NCBI GenBank assembly: GCA_963676345.2
Contig: CAXXTS010000002.1
Span: 62,001 to 126,000, forward strand
DNA length: 64,000 nt
Direction: 5' to 3'
Source: G963665925 sp963676345
GTDB taxonomy: Bacteria > Bacillota > Clostridia > Peptostreptococcales > Acidaminobacteraceae
Both the position numbers and the translations under genes were made by a program. Position 1 is the first letter of the stretch, and each line of letters starts with the position of its first letter. Shown here one piece after another: positions 27,070-34,324 of this stretch. The notes below the pieces were generated by a model. That model ran no database searches and had not been told where the DNA came from. It saw only the letters and a list, made by a program, of their open reading frames with translations.

Positions 27070-27150
27070 AAATTCAATAGAATGAATCCAGTTCTGTGCA
27101 AGCACAACTGGATTCATTCTATTGAATTTGTGCATTGCTTTGTCCTTTCC
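27047..27150. repeat. Dispersed hairpin element, copy B
   Basis: The left flank ACGTCGCTGGTCGCGCCATATAC leads into a 25-bp perfect inverted repeat (27069-27093 with 27106-27130) whose loop holds TGTGCAAGCACA, then the right flank GTGCATTGCTTTGTCCTTTCCG. The flanks match copies A (553) and C (35645); the stem sequence does not. Confidence 0.5.
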
Positions 27151-27183
27151 GGAAAAAGGAGGTTGCCATTTTCAGGCAACCTC
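27150..27183 (-). terminator. Terminator of the peptide-binding protein gene
   Basis: On the minus strand the stem GAGGTTGCC/GGCAACCTC (9 bp) is followed by CTTTTTCC. It lies about 60 bp after the stop of the binding protein gene. Confidence 0.7.
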
Positions 27184-27241
27184 TAGTATAAACAATGTGT
27201 AGAGGGGATTAAGTTCTACACTTGTTACCGTAATTAAGGAA

Positions 27242-28888
27242 TTACTCTACTTTTTCTGCAAATCCAAACCACCAGTTACCGCGTGTGGTTTTTTCCCAGT
27301 TTGCTACAGCGCCAGAAACCATGATTTGGTCTGTGTAGTAGTAAATTGGCATATATGCATAGTCATTCATAACAAGGGCAAGTGCGTCTTGAAGTGTGTC
27401 AAAACGATCTTGTCCATCTTCTGTTCTTGCTGCTTCAATCATTGCGTCGTATTCGTCACTGTACCACTGTGCATGATTCATAGGAGAAGACGACAGGAAT
27501 AGACCAAGGTAAGTCATTGGATCAGAGTAATCACCAATCCAACCACCTCTGGCAATATCAAAGTTATGGCTTAGTCTTGAATCTTGGAATACTGCCCATT
27601 CTTGGTTTGCAAGTTGAACACTGATACCAAGGTTCTTGTTCCACATTTCCTGAATAGCTTCAGCAACTGCCTTATGACTTTCTGAAGTATTATAAAGGAT
27701 TGTGAACTCAGGGAACCCTTCGCCATTTGGGTAGCCTGCATCTGCTAGAAGCTGTTTAGCTTCTTCAACACCGCTGCCGTCAGCTGGAATACCAAAGTTG
27801 CCTGCAACATCTGCAAACACATCGCCATTTGCATCACGCGATGCTTGTGAAACCATGTTTTGAGCTGGTACTTGACCACCTTTTAGCACGGTTTCAACAA
27901 TCGCTGTTCTATCAATTGCAAGTGAAAGTGCCTTTCTTACATTTGGATCATTCAGCGGTTCAATTGTTGTATTTAAACTATAGTAGTATACGCCATCATA
28001 TGGAAGAATCATAAATGTAGGATCTTCCGCTAGCAGACGCGGAATCTCTGCTGTTGGCATATCATCGATAACATCGATTTGGCTTGATTCGTAGCCAGTC
28101 AGTGCTGTAGACTGATCTACAATCATGAGGGCTTCAATCTGTTCGAGTACCACTTCGTCAGCTCTCCAGTAATTCGGATTCTTAACAAGGACAATTTTGT
28201 CACCTGTTGCATAATCAGAAAGCATAAATGGACCATTTGCTAGTGCGATGTCCGGGTTCATTGCCCACATGCCATCAGCACCTGCTTCAACTGCGTCTTG
28301 ACGTACTGGCATAAATGTGAAAAATGCTGTCAGTCCAAGGAAGTATGGTGATGGAACACTGAGCGTAACCTCAAATGTCTTGTCATCGATTGCCTGGAAT
28401 GAATCCACATTTGCTTCATCGAAAATCCAAGAGTACTCTGATGCTGTTTCTGGATCAAGTACACGTGCCCATGCATACTCAAAGTCTTGTGCTGTGACAG
28501 GTGCGCCATCTGACCATTTAGCATCACGAAGCGTAAACGTATATGTAAGCTTGTCATCTGAAAGTGAATAGCTTTCTGCCATGCCTGGTTCAAGCATACC
28601 GTTGACTTCACGCATCAAACCTTCAAAAGTATGGTTGATAATGTCACCACCATCAACAGCTGTATTTAGGCCTGGGTCAAGTGTTTTAGGCTCGGAACCA
28701 AGGTTCCAGATCAGTACCTGTTCTACTTCTTCAACAGCTTCTTCGGCTGCTGGTTCTTCCTCTGCCGGAGCAGTTTCTGTTGTTTCTGCTTGCTCAGGTT
28801 CTGGCTGTTCTGCGGGCGCTTGTGAACACCCGGCCAGCATGCCAAATGTTAAGACAAATACCAATAGCCATGCTAAGTGCTTTTTCAT
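27242..28888 (-). CDS. Oligopeptide ABC transporter substrate-binding lipoprotein
   Basis: A 548-residue OppA/DppA-family (SBP_bac_5) protein. The lipoprotein signal is MKKHLAWLLVFVLTFGMLAGC-like with lipobox LAGC (Cys 21), followed by a Glu/Ala/Pro-rich linker (about 23-55). The binding fold starts VLIWNLGSEPKTLDPGLN and has the family pattern AKWSDGAPVTAQDFEYAWARVLDP. It is immediately downstream of dipeptide epimerase, so a murein-peptide or dipeptide ligand is likely. No permease or ATPase genes are nearby; it must use components encoded elsewhere. Its own terminator follows. Confidence 0.9.
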   Translation of the reverse strand: MKKHLAWLLVFVLTFGMLAGCSQAPAEQPEPEQAETTETAPAEEEPAAEEAVEEVEQVLIWNLGSEPKTLDPGLNTAVDGGDIINHTFEGLMREVNGMLEPGMAESYSLSDDKLTYTFTLRDAKWSDGAPVTAQDFEYAWARVLDPETASEYSWIFDEANVDSFQAIDDKTFEVTLSVPSPYFLGLTAFFTFMPVRQDAVEAGADGMWAMNPDIALANGPFMLSDYATGDKIVLVKNPNYWRADEVVLEQIEALMIVDQSTALTGYESSQIDVIDDMPTAEIPRLLAEDPTFMILPYDGVYYYSLNTTIEPLNDPNVRKALSLAIDRTAIVETVLKGGQVPAQNMVSQASRDANGDVFADVAGNFGIPADGSGVEEAKQLLADAGYPNGEGFPEFTILYNTSESHKAVAEAIQEMWNKNLGISVQLANQEWAVFQDSRLSHNFDIARGGWIGDYSDPMTYLGLFLSSSPMNHAQWYSDEYDAMIEAARTEDGQDRFDTLQDALALVMNDYAYMPIYYYTDQIMVSGAVANWEKTTRGNWWFGFAEKVE

Positions 28889-28971
28889 GTTTTCTTCCTC
28901 CCTTTAATCATTTATGTGCACTGAACCTCCCCTCTAAGGATTCAGTTGCAAACAAAACATAACCACACTCT

Positions 28972-30069
28972 TTAAAAGAGTATTTTACTGCTATGTGCTT
29001 CATTAGGGCTAGATTCAAGCCCAAGTCCAGCACCGTCAAGCGGCACCAGAATACCATTTTTACTTTTATAGCCCACATTGAGCTCTGACTTATACATAGA
29101 AGGCACATCGAGGTCAGCTAGACCAACCTGCGTGCGTCCACACCCAAAGTGTACGGCAGCCGAGATGCCAATAGGCCCCTCCATCATGCAGCCAATCATA
29201 CACTGCACCCCATATTCTTCAGCAAATGAAGCAATGCGCATGGCGGGCTCTATCCCCCCAGTTTTCATCAGTTTAATATTGATGTAGTCAGCCGCTTCCA
29301 TTTGAACCAGCTTGATAGCATCTCTGTATGAAAACACGCTTTCATCAGCAAGTATGGGTACAGGTACATTTTGCGTTACGTACTTCATACCCTCAAAATC
29401 ATGAGAAACAACGGGTTGTTCGACAAGTTCTATATCAATTCCTGCATCAAGCATTTTGTGTATTGTTGATACGGCTTCTTTTCTAGACCAACCTTGATTA
29501 GCGTCAAGTCGAATGGTCGCCTTGTTTCCTACAATATCGTGAATGCCCTTCATTCGGATGATATCTAGACTTGAATCATTTCCCAGTTTGATTTTTAAAG
29601 CTTTAAATCCTTTTTCTACAGCGGCCTTGGCGTCTTCAGCCATAATTTTTGGCGCATCTAAACTGATGGTCATGTCTGAACTGAGTTCACGCTTTGCACC
29701 GCCTAATAACTTATGTAGCGGTTGTCCTAGGCTTTTTCCCCTAAGATCATGCAGTGCAATATCTACAGCTGCCTTAGCACTTGTATTGCCTACAATTCCC
29801 CGCTGTACAATGCGCATAAGGCTGTCCCAATCTTCTATGGACTTGCCTTTTATACGCATCCAAATCGCATGGATACCCGCCTCTATCGACTCTACTGTAT
29901 CGCCTGTAATAACTACTGTAGGTGATGCAGCGCCATATCCAGCCAGCCCTTTATCTGTGGCAATTTTCACTTGCACACTCGTAACGGTCTCAAGTGTTCT
30001 GAGCGCTGTTTTAAAGGGTTTGTTGAGCGGGATGTCCACTCTGCACGTTTCTAGATGTTTGAGCATCAT
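28972..30069 (-). CDS. Dipeptide epimerase (L-Ala-D/L-Glu epimerase type)
   Basis: A 365-residue enolase-superfamily enzyme of the muconate-lactonizing subgroup, which racemises the second residue of dipeptides such as L-Ala-D-Glu. Visible are the N-terminal capping domain, KALKIKLG with the catalytic K-x-K, metal ligands RLDANQGW, VEQPV and ADESV, and the second catalytic Lys in YINIKLMKTGG. The start ATG 30069 follows GGGGGAA. It lies between a sigma-54 activator upstream and a peptide-binding protein downstream, as in murein-peptide recycling (compare B. subtilis ykfB). Exact dipeptide specificity cannot be read from the sequence. Confidence 0.9.
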   Translation of the reverse strand: MMLKHLETCRVDIPLNKPFKTALRTLETVTSVQVKIATDKGLAGYGAASPTVVITGDTVESIEAGIHAIWMRIKGKSIEDWDSLMRIVQRGIVGNTSAKAAVDIALHDLRGKSLGQPLHKLLGGAKRELSSDMTISLDAPKIMAEDAKAAVEKGFKALKIKLGNDSSLDIIRMKGIHDIVGNKATIRLDANQGWSRKEAVSTIHKMLDAGIDIELVEQPVVSHDFEGMKYVTQNVPVPILADESVFSYRDAIKLVQMEAADYINIKLMKTGGIEPAMRIASFAEEYGVQCMIGCMMEGPIGISAAVHFGCGRTQVGLADLDVPSMYKSELNVGYKSKNGILVPLDGAGLGLESSPNEAHSSKILF

Positions 30070-30106
30070 AACTATTCCCCCGTACAATCAAATGCAATCA
30101 CACAAA

Positions 30107-31945
30107 CTAATGTCTGATATTATACTTTTTCAGTTTTTCGTAGAAACTGGATTTTCCTATTCCCAGTCTCTTGAGTGCCAAATCACGGTCTCCCTCAGTT
30201 CGTGCAATGGCTTTAATAATTTCTTTTTTCTCAGCCTCTTGCACCACCTCCTTTAATGGTCTGATCAGATCGTATTCTGAACTAAAATGATTTGAATCCT
30301 TAACCCCTTCCATGAGAAGATGCTCTTTTTTTATTTCACCATCTTCGCAGAGGTTCACTGCACGTTCCAGTATATTTTCCAGCTCCCGTACATTTCCAGG
30401 ATAGCTATAGTTTTGAAGTGTATATAAGGCATCTCTGGAAACTTTCACCTGACTGCTTTCGATCCTACTGCAAATTTGAGGCAGCAGGGCTGATATTAAC
30501 TCACCAATATCTTCGCGGCGTTCACGCAGCGGCGGTATTTTTATGCGTAGAACATTGAGTCTATAGAACAGGTCTTCTCTAAATTGACCAATTGATACAG
30601 CATGCTCCAAATTTTTATTCGTTGCAGCAACAATTCGAACCCTAACCTGTATTGGAGACGTTCCCCCCACACGGTAAAAGGCACTGTGCTGGATAGCGTG
30701 AAGGAGCTTCACCTGTACATGAAGCGGTATTTCTCCCACTTCATCTAAAAATAGGGTTCCACCATCAGCCAGCTCGAAAAATCCTGGTTTTCCCTTGCGG
30801 TTGGCACCCGTAAAAGCACCCGACTCATAACCAAAGAGCTCACTTTCAATAAGGTGTTCAGGCAGCGCACCGCAATTAACTTGAACAAAAGGACCCGAAG
30901 ATACCGGCGACCGCATATGGATGGCCTGAGCCAAAATAGTCTTTCCAGTTCCACTTTCACCAAGCAAGAGTGCGGTTGATATGCTCTTTGATGCATTGAG
31001 TGCCAATTGCTTCAAGCGCATCATGGCTATACTTGAACCGATAAACTCCGGCATGGGGTCTATCTTCTTTTGACGCATAAGCTGGGCACGTATGCTGTCT
31101 AGTTCTGTGACTGCCTGGTTACGTTCGCGTATAACTGTATTGAGTTCTGAAATATCTTCGACAATGAGAATCGCCGCGCCTTCTTCAACTTCAGATTGAA
31201 CAGGCCTAAGTGCACATAAAACCGGATGTTCATGGATGTCCATGTACCGACTCTCAAAACCCTTGTCTATTCCACGCGCTGTACGCTTGAGGTCTGTGAC
31301 CAGTCCAGGCTCATTAAGAACCTCTTCAAGCGGTTTTCCTACAAGATCTGCAATCTGACGCTTGACTTTTCTTTCAAATTGCCCTCCGTTGATCAGTTCA
31401 CCAATAGACTCTTTTCGGTAGGAATACCCCTGTGTCTGTACAAACTTAACCTCTAACTGTTTCTTATTGAGTACAACCATATGTCCAAATGACTTGATAT
31501 AATGTGCAGAAAAATTTCGTCCATCAATGCTGATATCTATAAATCTGTTTTTTAAGTCAAGCCGTGCCGATATTCTTCTGTTCATATATACATGGGTCAT
31601 TTCAAGCTTTGTTCCCGTTTCTGATTGGTCTAACACCTTAATATGGGAAGGCCCTTTCACATTAAAGCGACCAAGTGCAATCACGCTTGCTCCTGCACGA
31701 ATATCTTTATCAATGCCTATTTTCCTTAGATCCACACTGTTCATATTCCCATCGTCTTGCCCAAGGGCTGTAGTCACAATAATGACAACATCACCATCTT
31801 CCAGTTTCCCGGAATCGTGCTCAACTTCTGACAAACTATCGATTCCAAATATATGGCGCGCCTTCCTGTTAAATGTCTTTATTCTGCCATTTGGATCTAC
31901 GGATATAATCCCCTCAGTCAATACGTCAAGAATACTTTTTTCCAT
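30107..31945 (-). CDS. Sigma-54-dependent transcriptional activator with PAS domain
   Basis: About 612 residues. A PAS-like domain (residues 1-50: LTEGIISVDPNGRIKTFNRKA) is followed by an unusual insert, a second PAS-like portion with NGGQFERKVKRQIADLVG, and then the AAA+ domain: GESGTGKT (Walker A, about 330), ESELFGYESGAFTGAN (sigma-54 contact loop), GGTLFLDEVGEIP (Walker B) and FREDLFYRLNVL. A Fis-type HTH ends the protein (LALKRLGIGKSSFYEKLKKY). The start is ATG 31945 after GGAGG; the longer reading overlaps the ribosome site. It probably drives the promoter at 32500 and perhaps the genes downstream. An attenuator-like leader precedes it. Confidence 0.9.
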   Translation of the reverse strand: MEKSILDVLTEGIISVDPNGRIKTFNRKARHIFGIDSLSEVEHDSGKLEDGDVVIIVTTALGQDDGNMNSVDLRKIGIDKDIRAGASVIALGRFNVKGPSHIKVLDQSETGTKLEMTHVYMNRRISARLDLKNRFIDISIDGRNFSAHYIKSFGHMVVLNKKQLEVKFVQTQGYSYRKESIGELINGGQFERKVKRQIADLVGKPLEEVLNEPGLVTDLKRTARGIDKGFESRYMDIHEHPVLCALRPVQSEVEEGAAILIVEDISELNTVIRERNQAVTELDSIRAQLMRQKKIDPMPEFIGSSIAMMRLKQLALNASKSISTALLLGESGTGKTILAQAIHMRSPVSSGPFVQVNCGALPEHLIESELFGYESGAFTGANRKGKPGFFELADGGTLFLDEVGEIPLHVQVKLLHAIQHSAFYRVGGTSPIQVRVRIVAATNKNLEHAVSIGQFREDLFYRLNVLRIKIPPLRERREDIGELISALLPQICSRIESSQVKVSRDALYTLQNYSYPGNVRELENILERAVNLCEDGEIKKEHLLMEGVKDSNHFSSEYDLIRPLKEVVQEAEKKEIIKAIARTEGDRDLALKRLGIGKSSFYEKLKKYNIRH

Positions 31946-31964
31946 TTTTTGTATTCCTCCAAAC

Positions 31965-31998
31965 AAAAAAGGCCCGAAACACGATGTGGTTTCGGACC
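31965..31998 (-). terminator. Terminator-like hairpin in the leader of the sigma-54 activator gene
   Basis: On the minus strand GGTCCGAAAC (31998 down) pairs with GTTTCGGGCC (ending 31971) and is followed by TTTTTTG, with the ribosome site only about 10 bp further on. It is inside the transcript from the promoter at 32075-32102, so it would act as an attenuator. Confidence 0.65.
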
Positions 31999-32074
31999 CA
32001 ATATACTGATGTGCGCGGCGACTAGCCGTTTACGAGTATACTGAACGAATTGTTCATTATTCTGAATTTTCTAT

Positions 32075-32102
32075 ATTATAGCACACTGGACACAAATTGC
32101 AA
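32075..32102 (-). promoter_or_regulatory. Promoter of the sigma-54 activator gene
   Basis: On the minus strand: -35 TTGCAA (32102-32097), 16-bp spacer, -10 TATAAT (32080-32075) with an extended TGC. A leader of about 120 nt with a short open frame and the terminator-like hairpin lies between it and the start codon. Confidence 0.65.
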
Positions 32103-32104
32103 GC

Positions 32105-32134
32105 TTGACATAGTGTATATAAAGTTCCTATACT
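32105..32134 (+). promoter_or_regulatory. Promoter of the DUF3870 gene
   Basis: -35 TTGACA (32105-32110), 18-bp spacer, -10 TATACT (32129-32134). It is divergent from and almost touching the promoter of the sigma-54 activator gene. Confidence 0.7.
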
Positions 32135-32169
32135 GAATAAAATATCACTTATAGGGAGGATTCTACTTT

Positions 32170-32499
32170 ATGACTTCAAATACAGTTTATGTCATTGGAC
32201 ATGGCAGAACACAATCAGACAATCCTATTACAAATGTTTATTCTCAGTTTTTCGTCGGATTTTCCGTAAATGTGGAAACAGACATTGTTGAAGACGCAGC
32301 TGCATCTGTAATATTAGAAGAAACAAAAGCCTTTGTACGCTCCCTCTTTGTCGGAAAAAAATTTGACAAGGTGCACAACAGCATTATCGAGGACATCGAA
32401 AAGAGATACTGGGGCAGTTCACAACGGGCACTTATCGTTGCATACAAAGAGGCAGTTAAGCACTATACCACAAATAAAAAAAAATACTACAACACTTAA
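32170..32499 (+). CDS. DUF3870 family protein
   Basis: A 109-residue soluble protein. The opening NTVYVIGHGRTQSDNPIT, the central YSQFFVGFSVNVETDIVEDAAAS and the end YWGSSQRALIVAYKEAVKHY fit DUF3870, a small conserved family of unknown function. From its place between a sigma-54 activator and a peptide-degrading set it may take part in the same pathway, but nothing in the sequence shows how. ATG follows AGGGAGG. Confidence 0.8.
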   Translation: MTSNTVYVIGHGRTQSDNPITNVYSQFFVGFSVNVETDIVEDAAASVILEETKAFVRSLFVGKKFDKVHNSIIEDIEKRYWGSSQRALIVAYKEAVKHYTTNKKKYYNT

Positions 32500-32517
32500 T
32501 TGGTACGCCTTTTGCGA
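32500..32517 (+). promoter_or_regulatory. Sigma-54 (-24/-12) promoter before the serine hydrolase gene
   Basis: TTGGTACGCCTTTTGCGA has the invariant GG (32502-32503) and GC (32514-32515) exactly 10 bp apart and the flanking TTGG and TTTTGC of sigma-54 promoters. It differs from the consensus TGGCAC-N5-TTGCW at the C of the first half and the last W. It is about 60 bp before the start codon. Confidence 0.7.
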
Positions 32518-32575
32518 GTTAATCGATATTGACCTAACAATTCTTTAACCCACTCGTTGAATCAAAGGAGGTACT

Positions 32576-33349
32576 ATGGCATTTGAAAGCGTTCATTCCC
32601 TGCTCACTTCTTACAAAGAAGTAGCCTCAGTGTTCTTGAAGGACATGTCAAATGGCACCGTGCTGATTGAACACAATATTTCAAGACGTGTGCGTTCAGC
32701 AAGTATTATCAAGCTCTATATTTTGGCGACTATAGCAGACCACTTTGAAAACAAGGCGCTTGCCCCCGAAGACACGCATGTTCTTAAAGATGGTGACCGT
32801 GTTGCATTCAGTATCGTTAGCGACCTTTCACAAAATGTATGGCGCCTGGATGACCTTGCAACACTCATGATTACTCAAAGCGACAACACAGCAACCAACA
32901 TTCTCATTGACATACTGGGAATAGAAACCATCAACCACTTTATTAAAACAAACCAGCTGACAGGTACGCAACTTCAACGCAAAATGATGGACTTTGCCTT
33001 AGCTGAGCAGGGTATAGACAACTTTACCACACTCAAAGACGCAGTAAGCCTACTCGATAGGGTTTATAGCAAAGAACTCATATCACCACGCGCAGCTGAT
33101 TGGTTTATGGATGTACTCCGTAAGCAAAAGGATAGAAAAATGCTCGGCAGATTCTTGCCTGAGTCCATTCCATTCTCTAATAAAACAGGCCTTAATCACG
33201 GTGTACAACATGACATCGGTTTTTTTGATGTAAATGGAAAAACCTATATGGTAGGCGTCTTTTTAGAAGGTATTTCAGATGAAATAGAAGGTTTTGAACT
33301 CATTGGAAGACTTGCAAAACAAGTCTATGAGGAGGTAGAAAATGCATAA
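32576..33349 (+). CDS. Class A beta-lactamase-like serine hydrolase, cytoplasmic
   Basis: A 257-residue protein of the class A beta-lactamase fold. Motifs are in order: SASIIKL (S-x-x-K), TQSDNTATN (S-D-N) and SNKTGLNHG (K-T-G). There is no signal peptide or membrane anchor, so unlike true beta-lactamases it should stay in the cytoplasm. With a neighbouring cytoplasmic NlpC/P60 enzyme, epimerase and DAP decarboxylase, a role in processing imported muropeptides is more likely than antibiotic resistance. The stop overlaps the next gene by eight bases. Confidence 0.85.
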   Translation: MAFESVHSLLTSYKEVASVFLKDMSNGTVLIEHNISRRVRSASIIKLYILATIADHFENKALAPEDTHVLKDGDRVAFSIVSDLSQNVWRLDDLATLMITQSDNTATNILIDILGIETINHFIKTNQLTGTQLQRKMMDFALAEQGIDNFTTLKDAVSLLDRVYSKELISPRAADWFMDVLRKQKDRKMLGRFLPESIPFSNKTGLNHGVQHDIGFFDVNGKTYMVGVFLEGISDEIEGFELIGRLAKQVYEEVENA

Positions 33350-34151
33350 ATACATCATCACCAGTCCAACAGCACCTATACTTTTAAAGCCCCATGCCAA
33401 CTCTGAACTTGCAGACGAAGCGCTTTACGGTATGTCTCTTGAAGTAATTAAGGAAGATAAGGGCTGGGCCTACGTACGTATGGAATACGGATATGAAGGT
33501 TGGATATTGCCGGATCATTTTTCTCTTGATGTAAAAAACAACTTCAAAAATACGCGCAATGCCCTGATTCAGTCTCCTTTTGCGGAGCTTCTTCCAGAAC
33601 CGAGCTACAAGGGCAATCCCATAATATGTATTCCAAGAGGCAGCTCGGTTATTTACTTGTCCGATTTTCCGGAAACAGATGGATGGTTGAAAATTCAGCT
33701 CTTTGATGGTCAAACAGGCTATTGTAGAAAGGAATGGATACGGCCTTTTTCCGATTTTGTGGACATACAAGACGTGGAGTTTTTCAGACAAGCCCTTCAA
33801 AATGATGCCCTCTCTTATATTGGAACACATTACAAATGGGGTGGGAAATCACCCGCAGGCATTGATTGCTCTGGACTTACCTTCATGTCATACTGGCTCA
33901 ATGGTGTTTCTATTTACAGGGACGCTTCAATCCAGTCAGAATTTCCAGTAAAGGAAATCACTCAGGACCAGCTACAGCCTGGAGACACCCTCTACTTTCC
34001 CGGTCACATTGCCCTATATCTTGGTGAAGGCAACTATGTGCATTCTACAGGGTCACAGGGTGGTGTTGTCCTAAACAGCCTTGACCCTGCATCTCCAAAA
34101 TACCATAAAAAGAACCACGATGAGTTATACGCTTGTGGCTCAATTTTTTAG
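33342..34151 (+). CDS. NlpC/P60 peptidase with SH3-like domains (YkfC-like)
   Basis: A 269-residue protein. Two SH3-like domains (about 1-65 and 66-140) precede the NlpC/P60 domain with the nucleophile GIDCSGLTFMSYW (Cys near 179), PGHIALYLGEG (His) and VHSTG (third polar residue region). No signal peptide is visible. This matches the cytoplasmic gamma-D-glutamyl-diaminopimelate endopeptidase YkfC of murein-peptide recycling, which frees L-Ala-D-Glu for the epimerase. It overlaps the hydrolase gene and is followed by two terminator hairpins. Confidence 0.88.
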   Translation: MHKYIITSPTAPILLKPHANSELADEALYGMSLEVIKEDKGWAYVRMEYGYEGWILPDHFSLDVKNNFKNTRNALIQSPFAELLPEPSYKGNPIICIPRGSSVIYLSDFPETDGWLKIQLFDGQTGYCRKEWIRPFSDFVDIQDVEFFRQALQNDALSYIGTHYKWGGKSPAGIDCSGLTFMSYWLNGVSIYRDASIQSEFPVKEITQDQLQPGDTLYFPGHIALYLGEGNYVHSTGSQGGVVLNSLDPASPKYHKKNHDELYACGSIF

Positions 34152-34188
34152 CAGATAAACAACTTGGCATAAAACTTGTATTACTAAT

Positions 34189-34216
34189 GACCATATATCT
34201 TCAAAGGTATATGGTC
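34189..34216 (+). terminator. First of two hairpins after the P60 gene
   Basis: Arms GACCATATATC and GGTATATGGTC pair with a short loop; the tail is weak (TTCTTTTA). Confidence 0.5.
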
Positions 34217-34235
34217 TTCTTTTATCTTAAGCCTA

Positions 34236-34274
34236 AGACCACATACCACTTTGGGATATGTGGTCTATTTTTTT
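34236..34274 (+). terminator. Terminator before lysA
   Basis: Arms AGACCACATACC and GGATATGTGGTCT (34236-34266) are followed by seven T (34268-34274). It stops most transcription from the P60 gene, so lysA may have lower or separate expression. Confidence 0.75.
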
Positions 34275-34324
34275 AAGCAAACAAGGTGCATCACCACAAG
34301 GCATAGTAGAAAGAGGCGTTTATA

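Larger units (their letters stand above)
26650..27241. other. 592-bp repeat-rich intergenic region
   Basis: No credible gene lies here. It holds, left to right, a 126-bp inverted-repeat element (26760-26885), an array of almost four 48-bp units (26883-27069), a 25-bp perfect hairpin (27069-27130), and a terminator for the peptide-binding protein gene (27150-27183). Open frames across the array come from its unit length being a multiple of three. Confidence 0.75.

Noticed and set aside
26818..27135. Open frames across the 48-bp array coding for a repeated 16-residue peptide
   Set aside because: The unit length is a multiple of three, so frames stay open on both strands by chance. There is no ribosome site and the frames run into hairpins.
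32576..33349. Antibiotic resistance beta-lactamase
   Set aside because: No signal peptide and a muropeptide-recycling neighbourhood; the fold alone does not show resistance.
34163..34180. Second sigma-54 promoter (TTGGCATAAAACTTGTAT) before lysA
   Set aside because: The invariant GC of the -12 element is GT, and two terminator hairpins follow at once.
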